The notes under the pieces are model-generated. The model searched no databases and was not told the DNA's origin. It was given only the letters and a program-made list of their open reading frames with translations. This document shows, piece by piece, positions 23,516 through 32,167 of a DNA stretch of 64,000 nt. Location: assembly GCA_902768125.1 (NCBI GenBank), contig CACXKA010000002.1, positions 1 to 64,000 of the forward strand, given 5' to 3'. The stretch comes from an uncultured Bacteroidales bacterium. Lineage in GTDB: Bacteria > Bacteroidota > Bacteroidia > Bacteroidales > Bacteroidaceae. Position 1 is the first letter of the stretch. Each line of letters starts with the position of its first letter. Made by a program: the position numbers and the translations under genes.

Positions 23516-26161
23516 ATGAAACAGAAAATGAAAAGAGCATTATGGATGCTCGTGTATTTTGCCACATTAAGTGTAAATTCAGCACTAGCATTAGTGGTTG
23601 ACATTGATGGTTTGACTTATGAATTATCGGGTGTTTCAGCAAAAGTAATACATGTCACATCTGGAAACACCAAAACGACGATAGAAATTCCATCAATAGT
23701 CACTTATGAAGGATTAAAATATACGGTTAATGAGATTGGTGAAAGATGTTTTGTGAATTTTGAAGACCTTTACAACAATCCTATGTATTATTTTTATTTA
23801 TACGAAGATGGAAAATGTGTCGAGAACGGTCGTGGTTATTCTTATCATCCTGATGGCATAGATTTCGGCGCTCTTTTACGAGAGGATGGTAGAGCTCGTG
23901 CCAATTCATACGTAAAAAATGTCATCCTACCTGAAACAATAGTACGAATAGGAAGCTATGCTTTTTGTAACACACAGATACAAACCATACAGATAAATGG
24001 AGGCATACAGATAATTGACGATTATGCATTTAATACCCCCAATTTAAATCTCATAAAACTTCCTTCCTCATTACAAAGTATAGGTGAGGCTGCTTTTTAT
24101 CATACCAAACTGAGAAAGATAATTATTCCCTCATCAGTAGAATCTTGTGGAAAAAATATATTTGAATCTTGTAGTTTGCTACGTGATATTACTTATTTAG
24201 GGGCAACACCTCCAACAAATTGGACCGCCACCTCCCAAACTTATGTTCCGAGCAAAAAAAATTACTCAAAACCATATGCCTCTATCAATAATGCCAATAT
24301 CATTGAGATGATCTCATTCTCTGGAGACACTTTCTCCTATACAGGAAAGGCACCTAACGTTACTTGGACGAATAATGTTGAAGGCTATACAGCCAAACTG
24401 ACAATGCCCACACTACATTCAGAAGTTGGAACATACGAAGAGGTGATTCCTGCAACCTTCACCAATGGAGAAGAGACATTTACGGCTTACATCCCTTACT
24501 CCTACACGATTAACCCAGTGAAATTGACAGCAAAAGTCAACGATGCAAGCCGTGTGTATGGTGAAGAGAATTCGACCTTCACCGTCAGCTACACGGGTTT
24601 CGTCAACAGCGAGAAAGAAAGTGTCTTCACCACCAAGCCCAGCATTACGACAACAGCCAATGCAAAGAGTGGAATCGGCACTTATCCTATCACGATTAGC
24701 GGAGGAGAAGCCAAGAACTATACGTTTGAATATGAAGAGGGAACTTTGACTGTAAAGAAAGCACCATTAACTATTAATGTGGATGAGGCAACAAGGTTGT
24801 ATGGCGAAGAAAACCCGACGTTCTCCCTGAACTACTCAGGTTTGAAGAATAATGAAACTGCCCCAGCATGGACAACAGCCCCAACTTTCACCACAGAGGC
24901 GACCAAGACGAGTGATGTCGGCACTTATGTGGTCAAGGTGACTTGTGAACCTCAAAACTATCAAGCAACCATCAAGACTGGTAAACTTAAGGTCATGAAA
25001 GCACCTTTGACCATAGGCGTTAAGAATGTCACACGTCAGTATTGTGGTGAAGAACCCGAATACACCTATACTTACAAGGGCTTTGTGAATGGTGACGATA
25101 AAGATGTGTTGACAACGCAACCTACCATCAAGACAGAAGCAACTGTCACAAGCAATGTGGGTGATTACACTATCACTCCTACTAGTGCGAGGGCACAGAA
25201 CTATGACATCAGCTACGAATCGGGCACATTAAACATTACCCAAGTGCCTTTGACAATCAAAGCTGTCTCTGAGACACGCGATTATGGCAAGGAGAATCCG
25301 ACGTTCTCTCTCATCTATGAAGGATTCGTGAATAACGAGACGAAGGATGTGCTGTTGTCCGAACCAACAATAAGCACCTCTGCCAAGATTAACAGCAATG
25401 CCGGCACATATGACATCCGAGTAAGCGGCGGACGCGCCTTCAACTATGCGCTAAACTATGAGAGTGGACAATTGACAATCAATCCTGTGCCTCTGAAAAT
25501 CTCTGTTGGCAACTATGAACGTCCATACAATGAGGCGAACCCAAAGTTTGAAATCATCTATGAAGGACTGGTGTCAAACGACACGGAGGCTTCTCTTCAA
25601 AACAAGCCGGTAGTGAGAACAAACGCCACGAAGACATCAGAACTGGGAACCTACACGTTGGATGTGTCGGGAGCTTATTCCCCTAACTACACCATCACTT
25701 ATTCCTCCGGTTCGCTCACAATCGTCAAAGCTGAACAGACTTTGAAATGGAATCAAGACATTCAAATCTTGATTGTTAATGATCAGGTGGAACTGGAGGC
25801 AAAAGCCTCATCAGGGTTGCCTGTCACATACACGATGGAAAGTGTCAATGGGGCAGAACTCTATCCTGCTGGCAGCAAGACTTATCTGGAATGCAAGGCT
25901 CCATGCGAGCTCACCATCACGGCTATACAAAGCGGCGACAACCATTACTACTCAACCCAACGCATCACAAAGAAGGTGAAAATTGTAAAGGAAGAGGATT
26001 ATGAGAAGGAGAAGGCTGCTGCCATTGAAGGTGTAGAAGCGGAGAATGAAAAGGATGTAATCATCTACAACATGAATGGACAGCAAATTGCATCACCTCA
26101 GAAGGGAGTGAACATCATTCGCTATTCTGATGGAACCACAAAGAAAGTATATGTGAAGTAA
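23516..26161 (+). CDS. Large secreted surface protein: BspA-type LRR plus five MBG repeats, T9SS-like C-terminal signal
   Basis: An 881-residue exported protein. A signal peptide (LWMLVYFATLSVNSALA) is followed by a BspA/LRR_5 region of about residues 120-220 (VILPETIVRIGSYAF, IKLPSSLQSIGEAAF, IIPSSVESCGKNIF). Five MBG-type beta repeats of about 77 residues cover roughly 320-715, each with a VYGEENPTF-like start, a GTYxIxxSGG-like middle and a YESGTLTI-like end. A Big-like stretch follows. The C-terminal 35 residues (VIIYNMNGQQIAS, KGVNIIRYSDGTTKKVYVK) match the Por/T9SS-type sorting ends of Prevotella BspA proteins. It is probably displayed outside the cell through SprA-dependent secretion, and an adhesin role is inference. 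The N-terminal third is more AT-rich than the repeat region. Confidence 0.85.
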   Translation: MKQKMKRALWMLVYFATLSVNSALALVVDIDGLTYELSGVSAKVIHVTSGNTKTTIEIPSIVTYEGLKYTVNEIGERCFVNFEDLYNNPMYYFYLYEDGKCVENGRGYSYHPDGIDFGALLREDGRARANSYVKNVILPETIVRIGSYAFCNTQIQTIQINGGIQIIDDYAFNTPNLNLIKLPSSLQSIGEAAFYHTKLRKIIIPSSVESCGKNIFESCSLLRDITYLGATPPTNWTATSQTYVPSKKNYSKPYASINNANIIEMISFSGDTFSYTGKAPNVTWTNNVEGYTAKLTMPTLHSEVGTYEEVIPATFTNGEETFTAYIPYSYTINPVKLTAKVNDASRVYGEENSTFTVSYTGFVNSEKESVFTTKPSITTTANAKSGIGTYPITISGGEAKNYTFEYEEGTLTVKKAPLTINVDEATRLYGEENPTFSLNYSGLKNNETAPAWTTAPTFTTEATKTSDVGTYVVKVTCEPQNYQATIKTGKLKVMKAPLTIGVKNVTRQYCGEEPEYTYTYKGFVNGDDKDVLTTQPTIKTEATVTSNVGDYTITPTSARAQNYDISYESGTLNITQVPLTIKAVSETRDYGKENPTFSLIYEGFVNNETKDVLLSEPTISTSAKINSNAGTYDIRVSGGRAFNYALNYESGQLTINPVPLKISVGNYERPYNEANPKFEIIYEGLVSNDTEASLQNKPVVRTNATKTSELGTYTLDVSGAYSPNYTITYSSGSLTIVKAEQTLKWNQDIQILIVNDQVELEAKASSGLPVTYTMESVNGAELYPAGSKTYLECKAPCELTITAIQSGDNHYYSTQRITKKVKIVKEEDYEKEKAAAIEGVEAENEKDVIIYNMNGQQIASPQKGVNIIRYSDGTTKKVYVK

Positions 26162-26183
26162 TCTTTTTTAACTACCAATAAAT

Positions 26184-26218
26184 GAAGGTGGGCACAATCA
26201 AGTGTTCACCTTCGTTTT
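26184..26218 (+). terminator. Terminator after the MBG surface-protein gene
   Basis: GAAGGTG pairs with CACCTTC, with a partly paired GGCAC/GTGTT extension, followed by GTTTTG. Confidence 0.65.
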
Positions 26219-26261
26219 GTCTATGTTTTATATGGTCTCATGCAAGCCCTAGGCAAGGGGC

Positions 26262-26316
26262 TCCCAAGTACTACCCAAGCCCAACCAAGCTGTTTGAGCT
26301 TGGGTAGTGCTTGGGA
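26262..26316. repeat. Long palindrome upstream of mdh
   Basis: TCCCAAGTACTACCCAAGC and GCTTGGGTAGTGCTTGGGA are complementary over 19 bp with one G-T wobble, around a 17-nt spacer. No T-run follows and there is already a terminator 50 bp upstream, so it is not obviously a terminator. Confidence 0.8.
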
Positions 26317-26411
26317 AGGGGATGGCTAGAGCGAAGGAAGAGTGAGGCAGGGAGAAAGCTGAGGGCTGATTGAAGAGTAAAGGGGGGTGAGAAAAAAAGT
26401 TGGGCAAAATT

Positions 26412-26442
26412 TTGGGGAAAAGAAGAATTGTGTGTACCTTTG
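26412..26442 (+). promoter_or_regulatory. Upstream promoter of mdh (P1)
   Basis: TTG at 26412, a 20-bp spacer, then TACCTTTG at 26435-26442. Confidence 0.65.
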
Positions 26443-26516
26443 TTGCTCAAACTTGTTGAAATCGGGCGATACTGATGAAAAAGTTTTGTGCTTTTTGAGA
26501 AAAAACTTTGTTTTTC

Positions 26517-26547
26517 TTGTGTAGTGTCGGGAAAAAGGGTAACTTTG
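26517..26547 (+). promoter_or_regulatory. Downstream promoter of mdh (P2)
   Basis: TTG at 26517, a 20-bp spacer, then TAACTTTG at 26540-26547, giving a leader of about 35 nt before the mdh ATG. Confidence 0.7.
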
Positions 26548-26589
26548 CACATACATATGAGTAACACTTAAATTAAACAATATAGTATT

Positions 26590-27588
26590 ATGGGATTTTT
26601 GACAAACGACAAACTTGTGATTGTAGGTGCCGGTGGCGCTATCGGTTCTACTATGGTTCAGCTGGCTTTGACGATGAAGCTGACTCCTAATGTGTGTCTT
26701 TATGACGTGTATGCTCCAGGTATGGAGGGTGTGATGGAAGAGATGTTCCATTGTGGTTATGACGGCGTGAACCTGACGGCTACCACTGATGTGGCTGAGG
26801 CGTTCAAGGATGCCAAGTACATCATTTCTTCTGGTGGTGCTCCCCGTAAGGCTGGCATGACTCGTGAGGATCTTCTGGCTGGCAACTGCAAGATTGCAGA
26901 GGAACTGGGTCAGAACATCAAGACTTACTGCCCTGATGTGAAGCACGTGACTGTGATTTTCAACCCTGCTGACTTGACAGGTCTGGTGACGCTGCTGTAT
27001 TCAGGTTTGAAGCCAGGTCAGGTGACCACTCTTGCTGCACTCGACTCTACTCGTCTGCAGTCTGCTTTGGCTAAGAAGTTTGGTGTGAAGCAGTATGAGG
27101 TGACTGGTTGCGCTACATATGGTGGTCACGGTGAGCAGATGGCTGTGTTTGGCAGTGCTGTGAAGGTGGCTGGCAAGCCTCTCAACGAGTTGATCGGCAC
27201 TCCTGCTTGCACACAGGAGGAGTGGGAGCAGCTGAAGGTGGATGTGACGAAGGGTGGTGCGAAGATTATCGAGCTTCGCGGACGTTCTTCTTGGCAAAGC
27301 CCTGCTTACTGCTCTGTGGAGATGATTCGCTCTGTGATGGGCGGTGAGAAGTTCCGTTGGCCTGCTGGTACTTACGTTTGCAACGAGAAGTACAACCACA
27401 TCATGATGGCAATGGACACCACGCTCGACACGAACGGCTGCACTTACAAGATGCCTACTGGCACAGCAGAGGAAATGGCAAAGCTGGATGCTTCTTACGA
27501 GCACCTTTGCAAGATGCGTGACGAACTCGTAACGCTGAACATTGTTCCTCCAATCTCTGAGTGGAGCAAGATCAATCCAAACTTGTAA
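26590..27588 (+). CDS. mdh: Malate dehydrogenase
   Basis: A 332-residue NAD-dependent enzyme that interconverts malate and oxaloacetate. The Rossmann motif is VIVGAGGAIGST, the substrate loop is GGAPRKAGMTREDLLAGN, and the catalytic-histidine region reads YGGHGEQMAVFG. The length and the non-standard GRSSWQSPA region are those of the Bacteroidetes enzyme, which feeds the reductive branch to fumarate and succinate. Its codon use is strongly biased, as expected of a highly expressed gene, and two tandem consensus promoters precede it. tamB starts 1 nt after its stop. Confidence 0.95.
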   Translation: MGFLTNDKLVIVGAGGAIGSTMVQLALTMKLTPNVCLYDVYAPGMEGVMEEMFHCGYDGVNLTATTDVAEAFKDAKYIISSGGAPRKAGMTREDLLAGNCKIAEELGQNIKTYCPDVKHVTVIFNPADLTGLVTLLYSGLKPGQVTTLAALDSTRLQSALAKKFGVKQYEVTGCATYGGHGEQMAVFGSAVKVAGKPLNELIGTPACTQEEWEQLKVDVTKGGAKIIELRGRSSWQSPAYCSVEMIRSVMGGEKFRWPAGTYVCNEKYNHIMMAMDTTLDTNGCTYKMPTGTAEEMAKLDASYEHLCKMRDELVTLNIVPPISEWSKINPNL

Positions 27589-27589
27589 T

Positions 27590-30500
27590 GTGAAAAGGTA
27601 CGGAAAGTATACGTTTTTGGGTTGGAGTTGGCGCATCCTTCTGGGGATTGTGCTAACTCCAATCTTCTTATTGCTGTTGCTTTTCGTACTGCTCTATACG
27701 CCTCCTGTCCAGAAGTTCGCAGTGGATAAGGCTGCTGAGATTCTGAGTGAGGAGATGGGCATGGATGTGACGGTGGAGAGTGTCCACCTGAAGTTCCCGC
27801 TCGATCTCTCGATGGGAGGATTGCTGGCCATTCAGGAGGGCGACACGGTGGTGTATGCCAAAGAATTGGACATCAGCATCAAGGCGTTGCCGTTGCTGGA
27901 ACTGAAGGCGGAGGTGGATGGCATCCATCTGTATGACGCCAAGTTGAACACGAAGGGGCTGATTGACTCTTTTGTGATCAAGGGAGACCTTGCAGAACTG
28001 AGTCTTGATAGCCACAGCACAGACATCAAGGAAGAACTTGCTGTGGTTAACAAGGCGCTGTTGAGGGATGCCGACTTGATGGTGCTGCTGAATGACACGG
28101 TGCCAGAAGACACGACCACCAGCGACGTGAAATGGAAAATCCAAGTGGATGACTTGGCGTTGGAGAATGTGAAAGCGGCTGTGTTGCTCACTCCACAGGT
28201 CGACAGCACTTGGGCAACTGCCCACTTTGCGGAAGCCCACGCTTCGGCATTCATTGACCTCGGAAATGAAATCTATCAGGTTCCTCAATTGGAACTCAAG
28301 AACTCGAAGGCTGGCTTTGAGTATCGAAACGACCCTCGATACCCTCAGCAGTTTGATCCCTCCCACATGCTTTTCAGCGAAATCAACATGGAGGTGGATT
28401 CCTTTGAATACAAGGGTAAAACAGGCGAGATGGCATTGAATATCCGTCAACTCGCAGGTGTGGAGCAATCGGGCTTGACCATCACGGAAACACAGGGCAG
28501 GGTGGAGATGGACACGCTCTCCCTGACGGTGCCTCACCTTCACATGAAGACGGCAGACAGCGACCTGACGGTGGCGTATCGGATGGACATGAATGCCTTC
28601 GACGAGGTGAATCCGGGCACGTTCTCCCTGATTGGGGAAGGACAAATCGGCAAGGGTGATGTCATCTTCTTCACGCGCATGGGAGGACCAGACACGAAGG
28701 ATGTGTGCACGATGCTGAACAGACAGCTGTCCGTGCGTCCGATGGAAGTGCAGTTGAAGGCGGAGGGTAACCTCGAAACGTTGACTGTGCCTCAGTTGCA
28801 CCTGAAAGCCCCAGGCTTGGCTGTCGTGGATGGCAACGTGACTTTGTGGGATGTGGCGAATGACCTCTCTCTGAAGACCAACCTGAAAGCAAAGGATGCG
28901 CATGGGGCAAGCATCGATTTGGATGGCGGCTATGTGATGGCATCGGATGCCTACAGGGCTGATTTGGTGTTCAACAATCTGGTGGTGAACAACTATGTGC
29001 CGATGGAGGAACGAACCGTCTTGACGGGTAAGGCAAAGGTGAACGGCAGGGGCTTTGATTTCCTCTCGACCTCCACCACACTGGATGCCACCGCTCATCT
29101 CTCCAATGGCTATATGGGCAAGGTGAACCTCAGCAACGTGGATGCAGATGCCACCTTGAAGGGGGGCAACTTGCAGTTGGCATTGACGGCTGAAAATGAC
29201 CAGGTGAAGACTGACCTGACTTTTGACGGAACGCTGAAACGAAACTTGATAGAGGGTGTGCTTGACCTCAACCTGCCTTATGCCGATTTGCAGAGCATGG
29301 GCTTCAGCGAGGATGTGCTGACGACCCGTGCGAACGGCACCATGCAGTTTTCCTACAATATGGACAAACTGGTGCGTGTGGAATCTCAGGTGGAGACATT
29401 CCACTTGAAGTTGGGGAACGACAGCATCCATACGAATGCGTTCTATCTGTTTGCCGAGGCATTGAAGGACACGACTTCTGCCACCATCCAGACGGGTGAC
29501 CTCGACTTCACGTTCTTCGCGCCATACAATATGTTCAACCTGATGCCGAAGGTGGAAAAGCTGCAGAAGGAAGCGGTGAGCCAGTTCAAGAAGCGTGATG
29601 TGGATCTCAATGTGCTGAGGTCTTATCTGCCAGAACTGACCCTGCATGTTGCCGCAGGCAGCGACAACCCCTTCACCGACATCCTTGAGACCTATGGCAT
29701 TGAATTCAGGGAGTTTGTTGCCGATGTGGAGGCTTCACCCCACACAGGCTTGATGGGCAACGGACATCTGTATGACTTCAGGAAGGACAGCGTGAGGGTG
29801 GACACTGCTTTCTTTGAACTGGCACAAGACTCCACGAAGTTTGACTATCGTGTGGGTGTGCAATGTAACGACCAACCCCTGCTTCCTGCTTTCCGTGCCT
29901 ATCTGGACGGTTACCTGAAAGCGAATGAGGTGGATGCCCACCTGACCTACTTCGACAAGAAAGACCGCAAGGGTATAGACTTGGGTGTGAAGGGTCTGGC
30001 AAGCGACACTTGTGTGACATTCAACCTGTATCCGAAGACACCCATCATTGCCTATCGGGAATTCTCAGTCAATAGCGACAACTACATCATTACCCGTCCT
30101 GACAAGCCTTTCCTTGCCGATGTGCGTCTGGCGAGCTTGTCGGACAGCACCTACTTGGCTGTGTATGCCGATGAAAGTGCCATTGGGAAACAAATCGCCA
30201 ATATCATCGCCAATGACCTCAACATTCAGGAGTTGCTGACGGTGTTGCCGATGCCAGGAATCCCTTCCATGAGTGGTATCTTGAATGTGGATGCCACCTA
30301 TATCGACCAAGGAGAAAACTTCATGGTGGAAGGCTCCTTTAATGCTGAGCGCTTTGCCTACGAAGGCATGAATGTGGGTAATGTGTCCTCACGCTTCACC
30401 TATATGCCAGAAGGAGAAACCCGTCATGTGATTGATGGAACATTGGCTTATAATAACCTTGACATCCTCGAACTTGACGGCACTTACAATGCAGAGGGAG

Positions 30501-32167
30501 AAGGAGCACTGGATGCCAAACTCCAATTCTTGGATGTGCCTATGGAGATGTTGTCTCCGTTCATGCCTGACCAGTTGGTAGGCTTCAGTGGAGCAATGGC
30601 TGGAGAGATGAAGGTGACAGGTCCGATGAGCGCATTGCTGTTCAATGGTGCGTTGCTGCCCAAGGATGTGCATGTGCTCTCCAAGCCTTACAGCATCGAC
30701 CTCGCTTTGGCAAACGACTCGCTCATCTTCAACAATAGCCGTATTGATTTCGATTCGTATAAATTCTATGGGGCTGATGTGACCAATCCGCTCACGCTGA
30801 ACGGTTATGTCGATTTCGCCAACTTCGACGAAATCTTCATGTCGCTCTCGCTCAACGGCAGGAACTTCAAATTGGTTGAATCACCCTATAGCAGCCAGAA
30901 GTTGCTGTATGGCGATATGTATGGTGACTTCTTTGCCCGTGTCATCGGTTCCACGAAGGATTTGACGGTGCGTGGTCTTGTGCGTGTGTTGCCTACCACC
31001 AACATCACCTACATTTTGTCGGAAACGGCACTCTATCAGACCGACCGACTGGAAGACATTGTCACCTTTGTCGATTTCGATGCGCCACCGCCTCCGAAGG
31101 AATCCATCCCGAAGAAGACCTATATGGGTATCGATATGAACTTGGTGCTGAGCATCGAGGATGGTGCCAAACTGCGTGGTGAGTTCTCGGCAGACAAGCA
31201 GAGTTACGTCAATGTGCAGGGTGGTGGTAACATCACGATGTCCTACACGCCATCAGGTGTGTTCAACATGCAGGGTCGCTACACCATCAACGAGGGTGAG
31301 ATGAAATACACCCTTCCTGTCATTCCACTCAAGACCTTCTCCATCCATCCAGGTTCGTACATCGAGTTCACGGGACAACCAGGCAACCCACTTCTTAACA
31401 TCACCGCTACAGAACGTGTGAAAGCCTCTGTCGCCAAGAGTGACGGCTCTACCCGAACGGTGCCATTCGACGTCGGTTTGAAGATTTCCAACACCTTGCA
31501 GAACATGGGATTGGAATTCATCATTGATGCTCCTGAAGACCAATCGGTGCAGAACGAACTGGCGGCAAGTTCAGCAGAGGATCGCAACAAACTGGCAGTC
31601 GGCATGTTGGCAACGGGTATGTATCTCTCCAGTACCAACGGCAAGGGATTGGCTGCTGGCGATGCGCTGAGTGGTTTCTTGGAGGATGAAATCAACAAGA
31701 TTGCCGGCAATGCACTCTCAACGATGGTGAATGTGAGTGTGGGTGTGGGACAAACGGTTCGTGAAGATGGTTCGAGACGCACCGATTACTCCTTCCAGTT
31801 CTCTCGCAAGTTCTTCTCTGACCGCCTGAATGTGATTATTGGTGGTAAGGTAAGTTCTGACAACAATACGACGAGACGCAGTGAGTCAGGTGCCTACATC
31901 GACAACGTGTCGTTGGAGTGGCGACTCAATAATGGCGGCACACAGTATATCCGTCTTTTCCACGAGAAAGACTACTCCAGTTTGATTGAAGGCGAACTGG
32001 ACAGGAACGGATTTGGTGTGGTGCTGCGTAAGAAGGTGGACAAACTCTCAGACTTGGTCATCTGGAAACGACGCAAGAAGGAAGTGGAGCAGCAGGAAGA
32101 CAACATCAATGCTGAGACTACGGAAGATAACATCAACGCTGACAAGACAGAAGATAGAACACAATGA
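27590..32167 (+). CDS. tamB: TamB-family translocation/assembly module protein
   Basis: A 1525-residue periplasm-spanning protein anchored by one N-terminal membrane helix (ILLGIVLTPIFLLLLLFVLLY). A long repetitive beta-rich AsmA/TamB-like body follows, with the DUF490 domain at the C-terminal 350 residues (YTINEGEMKYTLP, then TGQPGNPLLNITAT, then VSVGVGQTVREDGSRRTDYSFQFSRKFF). TamB proteins carry lipids or assist outer-membrane proteins between the two membranes. I use a GTG start directly after mdh; no better ATG exists before the membrane helix. Its stop overlaps tamL by 4 nt, the conserved tamB-tamL arrangement in Bacteroidetes. Transcription may depend on the mdh promoters. Confidence 0.92.
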   Translation: MKRYGKYTFLGWSWRILLGIVLTPIFLLLLLFVLLYTPPVQKFAVDKAAEILSEEMGMDVTVESVHLKFPLDLSMGGLLAIQEGDTVVYAKELDISIKALPLLELKAEVDGIHLYDAKLNTKGLIDSFVIKGDLAELSLDSHSTDIKEELAVVNKALLRDADLMVLLNDTVPEDTTTSDVKWKIQVDDLALENVKAAVLLTPQVDSTWATAHFAEAHASAFIDLGNEIYQVPQLELKNSKAGFEYRNDPRYPQQFDPSHMLFSEINMEVDSFEYKGKTGEMALNIRQLAGVEQSGLTITETQGRVEMDTLSLTVPHLHMKTADSDLTVAYRMDMNAFDEVNPGTFSLIGEGQIGKGDVIFFTRMGGPDTKDVCTMLNRQLSVRPMEVQLKAEGNLETLTVPQLHLKAPGLAVVDGNVTLWDVANDLSLKTNLKAKDAHGASIDLDGGYVMASDAYRADLVFNNLVVNNYVPMEERTVLTGKAKVNGRGFDFLSTSTTLDATAHLSNGYMGKVNLSNVDADATLKGGNLQLALTAENDQVKTDLTFDGTLKRNLIEGVLDLNLPYADLQSMGFSEDVLTTRANGTMQFSYNMDKLVRVESQVETFHLKLGNDSIHTNAFYLFAEALKDTTSATIQTGDLDFTFFAPYNMFNLMPKVEKLQKEAVSQFKKRDVDLNVLRSYLPELTLHVAAGSDNPFTDILETYGIEFREFVADVEASPHTGLMGNGHLYDFRKDSVRVDTAFFELAQDSTKFDYRVGVQCNDQPLLPAFRAYLDGYLKANEVDAHLTYFDKKDRKGIDLGVKGLASDTCVTFNLYPKTPIIAYREFSVNSDNYIITRPDKPFLADVRLASLSDSTYLAVYADESAIGKQIANIIANDLNIQELLTVLPMPGIPSMSGILNVDATYIDQGENFMVEGSFNAERFAYEGMNVGNVSSRFTYMPEGETRHVIDGTLAYNNLDILELDGTYNAEGEGALDAKLQFLDVPMEMLSPFMPDQLVGFSGAMAGEMKVTGPMSALLFNGALLPKDVHVLSKPYSIDLALANDSLIFNNSRIDFDSYKFYGADVTNPLTLNGYVDFANFDEIFMSLSLNGRNFKLVESPYSSQKLLYGDMYGDFFARVIGSTKDLTVRGLVRVLPTTNITYILSETALYQTDRLEDIVTFVDFDAPPPPKESIPKKTYMGIDMNLVLSIEDGAKLRGEFSADKQSYVNVQGGGNITMSYTPSGVFNMQGRYTINEGEMKYTLPVIPLKTFSIHPGSYIEFTGQPGNPLLNITATERVKASVAKSDGSTRTVPFDVGLKISNTLQNMGLEFIIDAPEDQSVQNELAASSAEDRNKLAVGMLATGMYLSSTNGKGLAAGDALSGFLEDEINKIAGNALSTMVNVSVGVGQTVREDGSRRTDYSFQFSRKFFSDRLNVIIGGKVSSDNNTTRRSESGAYIDNVSLEWRLNNGGTQYIRLFHEKDYSSLIEGELDRNGFGVVLRKKVDKLSDLVIWKRRKKEVEQQEDNINAETTEDNINADKTEDRTQ

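Noticed and set aside
27668-29647. Long minus-strand open frame (659 codons) inside tamB
   Set aside because: His/Gln/Arg-rich antisense shadow, a common result of biased codon use in the real plus-strand gene; no protein-like motifs.
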